Assembly (NCBI GenBank): GCA_963556495.2
Contig: OY747721.1
Location: 33,946,349 to 34,010,348 of the forward strand
Source: Valencia hispanica
Lineage: Eukaryota; Chordata; Actinopteri; Cyprinodontiformes; Valenciidae
Length of the DNA stretch: 64,000 bases
Reading direction: 5' to 3'
Part shown: piece by piece, positions 45,247 to 55,920 of the stretch
Layout of the letters: the number at the start of each line of letters is the position of its first letter
Numbering within the stretch: the first letter of the stretch is position 1
Made by a program: the position numbers and the translations under genes
The notes under the pieces: generated by a model
What the model was told of the DNA's origin: nothing
Database searches by the model: none
Seen by the model: the letters and a program-made list of their open reading frames with translations, nothing else

Positions 45247-46394
45247 ACCCCCAACTCTCCTTTCTTTTATGAGAAACAGTGTATTGAAATGATTCTGTGA
45301 AGCTTATTGTTTGTTTAATCCACATTTTATCCATTTTCTAAGTTCAGTAGTAGTAGTTGCATGCGGTTGGAGAAATGGGAATTATTGACAAAATCAATTT
45401 CTTAATAAATTCCCTGTGATAATTTTAAAGAGAGGTTTTCTGTGTTTTGTCTGGTGTGTGGGTCCAATTATTGTCCACAGCGTGTGAGCTTATTCTTCTA
45501 GAAGAGACTGGTTGTCTGGTATAGTCTAAGTGTTCGAATAACTGCTACCCCGATCTTTAATTAGCAGATTAAAGTTTGAATTTCATCAATAATAATATAA
45601 ATATTTAATTCTTGATCAGAATTATTGATGCTTATCCAAACCAGACATTTATCGCACCTGCTGTGTCACAACACTAACCTTAGTGATACAAAATGCAGTT
45701 TAGAAATAATGAAAACCCTTTGACAAAAAATTTAATATCCACCCTTGTTGAATCAAACTGTGATTGACCACATTACTGTCTAACCAGCAGAATTTGAAAT
45801 CACAAATATAGAACCTGTCTGACAACATGAAGTAGGCTAACAAATTAGTTTTTACCAAGCCCCATATTAAATAAATTCAAGACAGATGAGAAACAAAGTC
45901 AGTGATCAAAGTCAGTCAGTGATCTATCAGTCTGCAAATGGTTACAAGGCCATTTCTAAAGCTTTGGTACAGCAGCAAACAACAGTAAGAGTCAATATTC
46001 ACTAAAGGAGAAAACATGGAATGGTGGTAAACTTTGCTAGGTGTCGTCATCCTACCAAAGATAATCCAAGAGTGCATCAATGACTTACATGCATGTCATG
46101 ATTCTGGTGCAAGATTGAGTTTCACTTCTAGAGAGGATATCTGCAGAGGGCATTACAGGCTTGGTGTAGCATCACACCTACAGCTTATTCGCTCATCAAG
46201 TCACTGGGGATTTAAGAAACTACAGGACAACCAGTCTTCACTGGATGATTAACCCTATCAGTATTCTGTCCGTATTCCTTCTCTATAATAATTAAATAGA
46301 TTCAACATCTTTCTTTGACAGAACTGCAGACTGCACAGATGGTACCTTCCCAAAGGAAAATGTACTATAGCTTACTAGGATATATCCTGTATTA

Positions 46395-46935
46395 AGGTCT
46401 TTGCGCACCAGGTCCGTTTTTTTCGTGCGAATAATTCGCACGTCAGTATTTTCTTTCGAATCAATGTCAAGTCAATGGGGACGTGCACACAACTGACAAA
46501 ATTCCATCCTGCGATTTTGCGAGTTTTATTTTTTCGGATTGAGATCGATTTTTTAAAAACTCGTATCTGACAGATAAACACTTGACCAATCAGAAGGCGT
46601 GGCGATGGCGTCATCAGAGCTGAGAGGCGAACTGAAGTGTCACTTTTATTGAAGTAACTATTTTTTTCTTCAACATGGCTGAGCGTCTGAATAGGATGAA
46701 CCCAATGGGCTCTTTTCTTCTTTTCTTTCTCCATCATTATCAACACAATGTCGTCGTCACTTGATGTTGAATCCATTTTTAGTTTTGCCGCCTTACGTTT
46801 TTTAATAGAATCTTCATAATTTATTCGCAATTTCGCAGCGCGTCTGGTGTGCATGCACAACACGTTGATTTTCGGCCTCCGATTTTTCGCAATTTCGTGT
46901 CGTTTATTCGCATCTGACCTGGTGTGCAAAGACCT
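46395..46935. mobile_element. PIF/Harbinger derivative lacking the MADF exon
   Basis: The ends are AGGTCTTTGCGCACCAGGTC (left) and AGGTCTTTGCACACCAGGTC (right, reversed), flanked by TTA (46392-46394 and 46936-46938). It is a close relative of 15439-16088. It carries the same left region to ATGGCTGAGCGTCTGA, then jumps directly to AATAGGATGAACCCAATGGG, so the MADF exon and its donor are deleted. On the minus strand it keeps the transposase start (KMDSTSSDDDIVLIMMEKEK then KKRAHWVHPI). The right end keeps about 60 bp more than the longer copy (AACACGTTGATTTTCGGCCT). Confidence 0.88.
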
Positions 46936-46944
46936 TTAGACTTA

Positions 46945-47640
46945 ATATTTACTCTATATGATAAAGGATTTATGACCACTAAATCCAATCGGTTGTAAGA
47001 GTCAGATAATTATTTATTAAAAGCTAGGAATTTTAAATGAGAATAAGAAACAAATGTATGTTAATTCCCTGTTAATGCCCTACCTGGCCCCCTGGCAAAA
47101 CTTTGCTAGAGCCTGCACAGTTGTAGAAAATGATCCTGGTGTTATTTGTCTCTCAGAAACAGTTTATAACTTCCCTTCAACTCATTCATGTCACCTAAAA
47201 GGTAAACCTGTTTCTCCATCACCTGTTCAGCTCTGATGATTCAGTAAGAACATCTCCTGGTTTCATCTTCATGTTTGCATCTCACCACATTTCCAAACCG
47301 ATATCATGACCAGCAGCTTTTACGGCTGTGGCTTTAACAAACATCAGATGATACTAGAAAGTCATAGGCCTATTAAGATTATTCTAACAACAGGTAGGCT
47401 AATTAAACGTGCTGCTGTTGTTTACCGCGACATCCGCTGGTTTCCTCTTTCTAGCGCAAAGTGGGCGATAAACAAACAAGAGAGAGGGGACTGGTGACAG
47501 AAAAGCCGATCATTGATCAGTTTTATGATTGAAGGAACAACAGGAGAGGGGAGAGGCAGAGAGTGAGAGAAGATGAAACAGCTGCGCAGCGTAAAGACAC
47601 AGAATAACTCCAGCTTTGTCTTTTTTTCATTCTAGCTGAA
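46945..47640. other. Unassigned intronic tract
   Basis: I recognise no gene. The last part (from about 47395) may be the outer portion of the element whose end-like repeats are at 47646-47730 and 48022-48124. Confidence 0.4.
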
Positions 47641-47645
47641 GTACG

Positions 47646-48124
47646 AGACAAATCGCATTCCTTTTCACCTCAATATTTTCTCTGAATACGGGATGATTCC
47701 GTTTTTTACGGGACTGTTGGCAACCGTAGCACTGTCAGTGCTTGTAGAAGCAGTACTGGTTGGTAAATCTTGTATATTCTCCGAGCCGGTGTCGTCCATG
47801 CTGCTTTATTTTTGCTGTCTGTTTCGCCGACACGTCTTCCTTATGAGCAGCAGTGGGCCTACCTTGACCAATGAGCTGAGTGGGAATGTAAATGCGCATA
47901 TCTTATTGGTGACAACAAAACACAAGAGCAGGAAATTGGCATACCGCGCAGTTTCAAAAGAAAACGTCCTCTCGTTCATTGATTTAGATGACAATGTTTG
48001 CTCGTTTTGGCTCTGACAGAAATACGGAACAAATTGCGTTCCTTATTACTTTAATACGGAACGCATCCATTTTTTTCTAAATACGGAAAGATTTGGTTGT
48101 TTACGGAACGGTTGGCAACCCTAG
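47646..48124. repeat. Pair of direct repeats ending GTTGGCAACC (possible DNA-transposon ends)
   Basis: 47646-47730 (GACAAATCGCATTCCTTTTC ... TTTTTACGGGACTGTTGGCA) and 48022-48124 (ACGGAACAAATTGCGTTCCT ... TTTACGGAACGGTTGGCAAC) are diverged direct copies of one sequence about 290 bp apart. The right one ends CGGTTGGCAACCCTAG, which I remember as the terminus of a teleost DNA transposon. Confidence 0.6.
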
Positions 48125-48129
48125 CTCAA

Positions 48130-49590
48130 GCTTACCATTGTTCCTTCTACTCCTGGGTCATCTTGAACAGCTTCAGATCAAGCTTCCTCCACATTGTCCA
48201 CTGCAACTCCAACGTCCTCTGGACTTCACCAGCCTGCCCGCTCTCTTTGGTCAGTCCTTTCATTCCCTGGATCCAAATACTCACCTCACATCCCATAACC
48301 ACCTCAGGAACTCGGCCTCCTTATTCTACCTTTACAACCTGATCTAACTTGCCCCATTCAAATCCTTCACACCACCACTAAGGCAATAAGCTCACCCCCC
48401 CCACCACAAAACGCCTCCTCAGCTTCCTAAGCACTCAACAAATGTGCATCAACTGTCCTCTCCACCTCAAGACACCCCCAGAACCTGATCCAGAAAGCAG
48501 AACATCTTTATCTTCATCACATTTCTATCTTTGTAAATATTGTGAAGAAACCCGTTTGCATTTTACCACCTGAGTTTCAAGAGCTTTTCTGCTTGTGGGT
48601 CAGGAAACTGCAAAACATGACAATCCAGGGATGCATGAGTGAGATCCAAGTTTAACACCACTGCTGACCAAAGAAACCCCACAAAGACTCATATTTCCCA
48701 AAAAGCATATTAAAAGATTCCCTCAAACAGTGAAAAAATATATTTCAGCAAATCCTAAATGCTATATTTGCTGAGATGAAATCTGTCTTACATGAACATA
48801 TTTCTATGATCTGGAACATTAAACTGTGAGAATGGAACTTAAAACAGCACAAATCTGTAAGGGAGCACATCCTTTTTTTTAGATTGTCAGGAGAACAAAC
48901 AGATTTGTTGAATCAAAAAAGTGTACTGCTTATAGTAGTTTTGCTGCCTGTTTAAATGATTTCCTCTTTAATGCTGTTTTTCTGTGTGACAGTTCTGACA
49001 TTTTGACATTTCGCTCATAGTAAAATTCGACCGGTCAGCCTCCAAACGCACTGTAGCAGAGGGTCTGTTATTCACTCTATTCCCTGTTCACAAGGTAGAA
49101 TTTCATCTTCTTCCAGCACATCTCACCTGCTCCATTCAACCGTCTCTCCATCAATCCCCCCTGACAACAAGGTGATTAGGAGGAGAGAGTTCAGACCTGC
49201 TGAAAAAGCAGCTTAGCTGTAATTATCGTCTCGGAGAGAAACAAACAGTTCATCAGGGCCCTTCTCTGGGGACTTAACAACTGTTGCCAGGATATATTTT
49301 GAAGGCTGCACAACCAGCCGTTACCGTGCCTACACTTGTCTCCATATGTCTGGATGAGGAGGGTGCTCTCTGTACAGATAAGATTCTTTTCAGGTTCTTC
49401 AGAAATAGCATAAGCCATGAAAACAAATTAAGAAGTACACTCTGCCCACACGTGCTGATGTAAGCCAACACACATGCAGATGCCAACAGATCCAGACTCA
49501 GGGAAAATCCCTTATTTCGCCTTAATCTGTTTTCTGCAATTTATGAAAAACACACTACCAGTTCCAGCAATTTCTACAAATCATGGCTCA
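48130..49590. other. Unassigned intronic tract with one candidate conserved element
   Basis: 48130-48500 is C-rich and non-repetitive, and its open frames show no domain. 49080-49490 looks like a conserved non-coding element (see findings). Confidence 0.4.
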
Positions 49591-49596
49591 AAATAA

Positions 49597-49655
49597 CCAT
49601 CCATCAATCCATTTTCTATACTGTCTATCATATGCAGGTTTGAAGGGGGCTGGTG
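49597..49655 (-). repeat. Partial SINE-like family copy
   Basis: CCATCCATCAATCCATTTTC and TATGCAGGTTTGAAGGGGGC match the tail half of the family (compare 26108-26233). It abuts the Tc1 relic that starts near 49656. Confidence 0.55.
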
Positions 49656-49760
49656 CCTGGTCTTCACCAGGTTTGCACACCCTGTAGCTGGTATTTTGCT
49701 CCATTCTTCCATGCAGATCTTTTCTAGAGCTGTGGTGTTTTGGGGCTGTCGCTGGGCAAA

Positions 49761-50238
49761 ACAGCATCTCGGCTGGTGACAGAAAAAAAACTGAACAGAC
49801 TAATCCGGAGGACCAGCTCCGTTGTAGGATCCCCTCTGGATCCAGTGAAGGTGGTGAGCGAAAGCAGAATGGTGGCTAAGCTGTCATCCTTAATGGACTA
49901 CATCTCCCTCACCACGCAGAAGACTCTGATGACACCGAGCAGAACTTTCAGTGACAGGCTTGCATCCATAATGTGGGAAGGAAAGATTCAGAAGGTCTTT
50001 CCTTCCAGCTGTTGTCAGACTTTACAATAACGCCCTTGCAGCTGGTCGCTGACACAAAAGGCAAACAAACACAAACGAGTTTTGTTTATTTTTAATAATT
50101 GTATCTTGTTGGTCCTAATCTTTTGCTGTTTTTATCTTGTACTGTGCACTTTATGCTGCAACGAAATTTACCACATGTGGGACTAATAAAAGTTGATCTT
50201 ATCTTATATTTTCTTATCTTATCCTATCTTATCTTAAT
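49761..50238 (+). mobile_element. CR1/Rex1-like LINE 3' end with (CTTAT)n tail
   Basis: The plus strand reads [20 protein letters not shown] then SESRMVAKLSSLMDYISLTT, a conserved C-terminal region of jockey/CR1-type reverse transcriptases (compare the LIKKAGSVLGQL region in 44064-44702). The protein ends FPSSCCQTLQ-stop. An AT-rich 3' UTR and a CTTATCTTATCCTATCTTAT tail at about 50200-50235 follow. It interrupts the Tc1 relic. Confidence 0.75.
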
Positions 50239-50282
50239 ATGGAACAGTTGTCCTGTCCCCTTTGCAGAAAAGCTGCACCAAA

Positions 50283-51655
50283 TGTTGTGATGTTGCTTTT
50301 TTCCCTGTTTCCCTGTCCCTGATTGTCTTCCCTGTGTATCTATACCCCTCTGTGTTCCCTTGTTTTTTGCTGGTTTGTTGTCGTTCGTACGTCTAGTAAC
50401 ATCGTGTCTTGTTGTCGTGAAAGTTGATGTCACGTGGTATTCCCTGAACACTTGTAGTCAGGTCATCATCATCATTAAAAGAAGAGTCTGTTCTACTAAT
50501 TTTTCTTTGCGCCTGGGTCCTTCAACAATCAAAACCATGACAGAACAAATTGACTATAGATGACCCAGCAGAGAGCAAGACTCACCTTGGGGAACAAGAC
50601 TGGCGATCTGTCCCCCTGGAGTTGAACTACTGAGGTACAAGGTTCTCCAGCTCTCCTCCCTCCAGTCCTTTCACCATCGAACGAATGGTTGTAGCTGTTG
50701 GGTCGCCCCTACCTCTCTCCAGGGGAACCAAAACCACGGTTCTGCCATTCTTTCGGGGGCACAGGGCCTGCTCATCTTCGCTGCCTACAGGCTACAGAGC
50801 CCGATCATCGTCACTACTTCCACGTCTTTGAGGCCGCTCATCGTCGCCACCTACGCCCACAGAGCCCACTCATTGCCTCAGCCTCCAGGCCTCCAAGCCC
50901 CCTCATCTTCTTGGCCTCCAGTCTTTAGAGCCTGCTCATCGTCATGGCCTCCAGGCCACAGAGCCCACTCCTTTTAAAGATGTCCAGGCTCCTGCTCGGA
51001 CACTACGCCGCATCGTCCAGGTTCTGGTTCCATCCAGGTTCCTGTTCTGGCTCCACGCTGCAATGTTCAGACTCCACGCTGCATCATCTATGTTCCTGTT
51101 CCGGCTCCCCGACGCATTGCCTGGGTTACCGCTCCTGGTACCCCCAGCAACATTCAAGTTCCCATTCCAGCACCACGCCGCTCCCAAGTTCCTGTTCCTG
51201 TGCTATGTGCCTCCAGATGCCTTTTTGGGGCTCATGGGTTCCACAGACTGCACAGCTAAATTATTTGAAGGCTTTGGTCCCTCAGGACGTTTTGGACTTT
51301 TTTGTGTTGTGGACTTTGGCCTGTTGGACTTTTTGGACTTTAATTCTTTCCACCTTCCTGGGCCCCCTCCTTCTGACCTGGTCAGGTGGTTTTCTGTTTA
51401 TGCACCTGGTGGCACATCTTAAAGAGGGGGTACTGTTGTGTTGCGTTTCCTTTTACTCTGTCAGTCTCCACATTCTAATTGTTCCCAGCTGCCTCTTGCT
51501 TCATTGATTGTCTCCCCTTTACATTTATACCCCTCTGTGTTTATTTGTTCTTTGTTGGTTCATCATAGTTAATTCGTTGTGTGTACGTCAAGTAATATCG
51601 TGTCTTGTCTCATTTCTCTCTGTGCCTGGGTCTTTCAACATTCAAAACCACGTCA
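50283..51655 (+). mobile_element. LTR retrotransposon without pol (non-autonomous)
   Basis: The 5' LTR (50283-50542, TGTTGTGATGTT ... AACCATGACA) and the 3' LTR (51434-51655, TGTTGTGTTGCG ... AACCACGTCA) share TACCCCTCTGTGTT, TTGTTGTCGTTCGTACGTC-like and GCCTGGGTCYTTCAAC blocks. A polypurine tract, AAAGAGGGGG (51421-51430), stands directly before the 3' LTR, as expected for plus-strand priming. The 890-bp interior has no reverse transcriptase, integrase or protease motif; it has a degenerate tandem array (50757-50985). The element sits inside the Tc1 relic at a CCAAA/CCA-GC site, so the duplication has decayed or the flank lost two bases. Confidence 0.82.
50757..50985. repeat. Tandem array inside the LTR element, unit about 33-36 bp
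   Basis: A motif like CAGAGCCCGATCATCGTC followed by CCTCCAGGC recurs about six times (for example CTGCTCATCTTCG, CCGATCATCGTCA, CCGCTCATCGTCG, CCCCTCATCTTCT, CTGCTCATCGTCA). Confidence 0.6.
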
Positions 51656-51906
51656 CCAGCATAATGTTTCCACCCCAATGCTTCAAAGTTGGTATGATGT
51701 TCTTGGGATGCAACTCAGCATTCTTCTCCCTCCAAACACGGAGTGTGGCATTTACTGTATACCAAATAGTTCTACTTTGGTCTCATCTGACTACATGACA
51801 TTCTTCAAATCCTCCTCTGGATCATGCAGACGGTCTCTGGCAAGCTTTAGATGGGCCTGGACATGTGCTGGTTTAAGCAAGGTGACCGTTCGAGCACTGC
51901 AGGATT

Positions 51907-52299
51907 TTAATCCATGATAAATTTAATTATCCTATGGGCACAATAAAGTATTTTTGAATTTAAATGAATTGAATAACGTAGTGTGTTACTACTAGCACCC
52001 TTTGTTACTGTGGTCCCAGCTCTCTTCAGGTCATTGACCAGTTCTCCCAGAGTAATTCTGGACTGTTTCCTCACCCTTCTCAAGATCATGTGTACCCCAT
52101 GAGGTGAGATCTTCAATGGAGCCCCAGGTCGAGGGAGATTGTCAGCGATCTTGTATTTATTCCATTTTCTAAAAATTGCTCCAACAGTTGATCTCTTCTC
52201 ACCAGGCTGCTTGCCTATTGAAGATTGGCTCATCCCAGTCTTGTGCAGATGTACAATCTTGTCCATAGTGTCTTTGGACAGCTTTCTGGTCATGGCCAT
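51907..52299 (-). pseudogene. Tc1-like transposase N-terminus
   Basis: The minus strand begins [20 protein letters not shown] and has a helix-turn-helix ([20 protein letters not shown]), then [20 protein letters not shown] (decayed GRPR region) and [20 protein letters not shown]. The frame then runs into the short LINE tail at 51912-51972. The DDE part survives only as the out-of-frame fragment 51656-51911 (for example HPKNIIPTLKHWGGNIML). Confidence 0.8.
51912..51972 (+). mobile_element. Tiny 5'-truncated LINE tail, about 60 bp
   Basis: GATAAATTTAATTATCCTAT then CACAATAAAGTATTTTTGAA and TTTAAATGAATTGAAT match the 3' end of the LINE at 43803-44730 (reverse complement). The insert splits a sequence that otherwise reads AGGATTTTAATCCAT / ACGTAGTGTGTTACT in the Tc1 element. 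Confidence 0.7.
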
Positions 52300-52689
52300 A
52301 ATGGAGGGTGGAGTCTGACTGTTTGAAGGTGTGGACAGGTGACTTTTATACAGATAACGAATTCATATAGGTGCCATTGACACAGGTAACGAGTGGAGGA
52401 TAGAAGAGCTTCCTAAAGAAGAATTAACAGGTCTCTGAGGTCCAGAATTCCTGCTTATTTGTTATTAACCAAGTACTTATTTTCTGCGCCATTATACAAA
52501 ATTAATTCTTTAAAAATCATACAATGTGATATTCAGGATTTTTTTGTTACATTCTGTCTCTCACAGTTGAAGTACACCTATGATGAAAATTATAGACCTC
52601 TCATCTTTAGAAGAGCGACAACTTGCACAATCGGTGGTTACAAACCCCCTCATTAATGTTAGATAAAATGTTCCCTGTTCTGCTTTATT

Positions 52690-53570
52690 CACACTTTTTA
52701 TGGCCATCAACCAATATTTGATCACTCTTCTAGCCAGAATGTGTTAAATTCATTTAAAGTGGCTGGTTTCCTGACACAGATCTCAATTTTAAGAGTGATA
52801 CACCAATTTTCAATTGGATAAAGTCTGGGACATTCCAGAAGCTTTTAGTTAGCCTGCTTTGACTATTCCAAAATCAGCTTTAATGTAGGTTTCTAGACTG
52901 TTCATTTGTATTACCTTATTGTGTCCAAATTTAAACCATTTAACTGTCACATGAAAGAAAATTGGTTGGGATATTGAAGGAAAAAAACTAATTGCTAAAG
53001 CTCAAAATTATAATACAGTTTAAAACTGTCGGTACATGGCGGTTACTGTCCACAGCCGAGTAGTTATCACACTGGCATGGCTGAGAGAGTGCTGACAAAA
53101 AATGAACCCCCTACTTCAAAATCAACACCTTTAGAATTGGCTGAAATTTGCAATTTCGTACACAGACAAACCAAACGTCTTCAGGGTAGACTTATTGACT
53201 AGAAGGATTTCTGGAGAATTCAAGCTAAAGGTTTTCAATCCTAAGAACGCTGAACGAAGCATGGTGGAGACAGCATCATGCTGAGGGTCTGTTGTAGAAC
53301 ACATGCTTAAAAAAGGCAAACCACTTAACTTCAACTCAAATTAAAAGCTTGGAAACTGCTGGGTGGTCCAATAGGACAATGATCCCAAGGAAGCCTAAAA
53401 ACTGGCTTTGAAGTCAATACAGGCCCTGTATGGGTAACCTTTTGGAGAACCCTGACAACATTACGGTATATTGCAAGAATTCTCAGGCTACACCTAAAGG
53501 TTGGATCTGTGCCAGAAACCAGCAAAGATGGAAGAAAAAATAGACCAGTTCTGCCGAGATAAGAGGTCAA
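52690..53570 (+). pseudogene. Tc1-family relic
   Basis: GAAGCATGGTGGAGACAGCA followed by TCATGCTGAGGGTCTGTTG (53258-53296) corresponds to the GGG-S-I-M-L block. CAATAGGACAATGATCCCAA (53370-53389) corresponds to the second catalytic aspartate region (Q-x-D-N-D-P). Upstream GGCTGGTTTCCTGACACAGA matches the relic at 26870-27250. The copy is heavily decayed. Confidence 0.55.
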
Positions 53571-53574
53571 ATAT

Positions 53575-54870
53575 TAAGCAGGAAACATGCTAGAAGCTCT
53601 CTGACATAAAGAGTGGTTTCACGGTGCAGCTTTAAAAATAATGTTGAACCAAATATTTATTGGGTCATATGTAAATATTTAAACTTGTTTATATTTTTCA
53701 CCTATTTTGATCATAAACAATGCACTCAGAATCCAAACTTGTTCTTTTTTGTAATCATTTAACTTGCATGTTTTCTAGTTTTTCCATTCTGAGAAAAAAA
53801 CAGAATGGCAGCCACACTTTTTGATAGCCCTAATTGTTGTTTGCCATGTTTCTACAGAAAGCTTTTTACAGTTGTATAGATTTAAGAACTCTACCACAAT
53901 GTAACAACCCCTGCCTTTAAACATCCACTGGTCATAAAGGTTCTATTCAGTTATGTGACCCAATAAAAGATTAGAAGAGGGTCGGGATAAAGAACTGAAT
54001 GGAATCTCAGGAAATAATTAAAGTCCATGACTAATACAGTCATATTAGAATACTCTTTCCAATGAGGTTCATTTGTCAAAATAACAGCACCTTTTGAAAA
54101 TAACCTTTAAGCAGGTATCAAACTCTCATTAAGTCCCCGTTTCTCTATTAAATAGGTTTCTATTGATCTGATGTAATATTATTTTTATCAGCTGTAAGAA
54201 CAAAATGGTCGTAATTACCGGAACAGGTCAGTGAAAACGTCAGTCGGTGTGTAATTTGCGGAATATGACTTTAATGATGGCTGCTTACAGCTGATCTGGC
54301 ATGATACACGAAAGAATGTTTATATGAAATGCATCCTATGTATTTTGTTGAAGGACACTTGTGCACAGGAGGAAGCGTATCCTGTTCCCACTGATGGACA
54401 ACAGAAGCTGCGGCAGAAGGATGGCATTAAAACACAGCGGGGGATGTAGTGTGATGAAAATGTCAGACCTAAACCAGCAGGCTAGACTCTGCAACGTGTT
54501 CGATCAAGTCAGAGTGTGTAGAGTGCTGCGTCAGAGTTTATACCGTTTGTCCTGCACGTTCATAGTAAAATACTTTGTGTGCAAGGATAATGCTATGGAT
54601 ACCTACCAGGATGTAAATCTACATTAAATGTCATTTGAGCGCCCAGACAAGGAGGCTAAGGCCTAATTTCCAGTGTTGTGTGACCATCTGTGTGCAGATG
54701 CTGGTTTTCTAACAGTAAAATTAGATTCAACAAGCTCAGATCAGCTAGTGGACTTTGCAGAATGGACCCTGATCAAATAGATTAAATACAAGCTCAACTT
54801 TCTTCATGTCTCCATTGTGTTTACAAACCTTGATGTTTGGTCAACCGAGAGTTCTCTTGTGTTACTGCAT
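53575..54870. other. Unassigned intronic tract
   Basis: I recognise no gene. The part at 54100-54650 is non-repetitive; the 88-residue open frame at 54361-54627 has no recognisable domain. Confidence 0.4.
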
Positions 54871-54878
54871 AAACTCAC

Positions 54879-55012
54879 CCAGCCAGTACTATGAAGAAGT
54901 CCAGACGGTTCCATGTGTCTCCGAGGTAACACTTCTTGCCAAAAATCCCCAAAGCTACCATCTTGATCACCATCTCAATGGCAAAGAAGGCAAAGATGAA
55001 GTCATCAAAGTC
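54879..55012 (-). CDS. cacna1g: T-type calcium channel alpha-1 (Cav3), exon for domain I IS2 and start of IS3
   Basis: This 134-bp exon follows a CTGGGCAG acceptor (AG at 55014-55013) and ends at a GTGAGT donor (GT at 54878-54877). It has 44 codons plus GG, which joins A of the next exon to make Gly. The peptide begins [20 protein letters not shown] (IS2, with the acidic and basic residues that pair with S4 charges), then [20 protein letters not shown] (loop and start of IS3, with the conserved Asp) and [13 protein letters not shown] and GIFGKKC agree with Cav3.1; the remembered Cav3.2 has FDAF and GLFGQKC, and Cav3.3 has FIFIFFAMEM. The first residue is Asp where I recall Ala in mammals. The IS1 exon was not found in 55013-64000 and presumably lies upstream of the window. 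Confidence 0.96.
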
Positions 55013-55228
55013 CTGCCCAGACACACAAATAAAATAAACTGGTTAACATCAAGTACTGGACATGACATCACTAAACATTTATAATCTGTCAGAAATGAAA
55101 AACAAAATGTTCAGAAATCTCACCCAGAATTCTCATGAGAGCAGTAAATCTGCATTTATGAAACACTGATATGACAAACTGGACCTTGTATTAATCTACC
55201 CAATCCCTTCATCTCGTCCAAGGCCAGG

Positions 55229-55420
55229 TCACATAGGTAATAGGTGCAGCAGGGAAACCCAGACCTCCCATTTTTCAGCAACACTCACCAACTCATTTTG
55301 GGAGATTCCAAGGAACTCCTGGGCTAACAAGGACACAAACTCCTTGCACTGGAGTCTGGGGAACTGTGCCAGGGTCTGCTTCCACTGGGATGTGCAAAGT
55401 AGACCTCCAAAGGAAGGCAT
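55229..55420 (-). pseudogene. RTE/Rex3-type LINE relic
   Basis: The minus strand reads QFPRLQCKEFVSLLAQEFLG then ISQNELVSVAEKWEVWVSLL and HLLP. This parallels the SLAWERLGIPQEEL / EVWASLLRLLP wording at the C-terminus of teleost RTE/Rex3 elements (compare 27270-27612). It is diverged and has no tail. Confidence 0.6.
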
Positions 55421-55547
55421 CCTGATTAAATACCAAAACTAGTTAAATGACTGCTTGCGATGTGCAGGGGTAGAGGATCTAATCCAAACAGAGCTGTCCA
55501 TTCCTCACAAAAAAGACCCCCCACAAAAAACCTGGGATGTGCTTTTA

Positions 55548-55780
55548 CAGCCCCTTTACACTAGTAACTACTCAGCGAGGTTCGACTTGGCTCTACTCAT
55601 TTATAAGGGTTTTACACTAGTAACGGATACTTGGTACCAGCCCCTTTTTCAGTTCCTACTTTACTGGGGCTCCAAACAGGCCGAGTCGGAGTAAAAACAC
55701 GACACCAGAAATTTGTTGGTCTCTGATTGGCTAGCGAGTGGAATAGACTGTGTGACAAGAACGACTACTTTACAAGATTC
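55548..55780. repeat. Possible DNA-transposon fragment
   Basis: ACTACTCAGCGAGGTTCGAC, TTGGCTCTACTCATTTATAA, ACGGATACTTGGTACCAGCC and GGTCTCTGATTGGCTAGCGA resemble the inner parts of a teleost hAT-type non-autonomous family. The ends are not defined. Confidence 0.4.
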
Positions 55781-55795
55781 TGTTCCATCATTTGT

Positions 55796-55920
55796 TGCGC
55801 TGGACTGGCGACCTGTCCAGAGTATACCCCGCCTCTCACCCCTTGACCGCTGGAGATAGGCACAAGCCCCCCCGCAACCCTGCATTAGGATGGATGGGTA
55901 CAGAAAATGGATGGATGGAT
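55796..55920 (+). mobile_element. SINE-like retroelement with 14-bp target duplication
   Basis: The 125-bp insert starts TGCGCTGGACTGGCGACCTG, contains ACCCCGCCTCTCACCCCTTG and ends GAAAATGGATGGATGGATG. GTTCCATCATTTGT (55782-55795) precedes it and GTTCCACCATTTGT (55921-55934) follows it, a 13/14 match. It is the best-preserved copy of the family and shows the GGAT tail. Confidence 0.85.

Larger units (their letters stand above)
44735..46390. other. Unassigned intronic tract with minisatellite and (CA)n
   Basis: A degenerate GCCAAGCCTAATACCC-type minisatellite lies at 44974-45092 and a (CA)n run at 45206-45246. A weak Tc1-like relic may lie at about 46005-46250 (GAATGGTGGTAAACTTTGCT, GATAATCCAAGAGTGCATCA). 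I recognise no gene. Confidence 0.45.
49656..52660 (-). mobile_element. Old Tc1-like element broken up by nested insertions
   Basis: Segments that read as one minus-strand Tc1-like element are: 49656-49760 (CTGGTCTTCACCAGGTTTGC ... GGGGCTGTCGCTGGGCAA); 50239-50282 (TCCTGTCCCCTTTGCAGAAA); 51656-51911 (GCATAATGTTTCCACCCC, GCAACTCAGCATTCTTCTCC); and 51973-52660, which holds the transposase N-terminus and the 3' end (ACTTATTTTCTGCGCCATTA ... ACTTGCACAATCGGTGGTTA). The gaps are a LINE fragment, an LTR element and a very short LINE tail. Part of the transposase gene between the first two segments is missing. The element resembles a salmonid/teleost Tc1 family from memory. Confidence 0.75.

Noticed and set aside
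50944..51507. 187- and 119-residue frames inside the LTR element
   Set aside because: They start in a tandem array and run into the 3' LTR; no gag, protease or other motif is visible.
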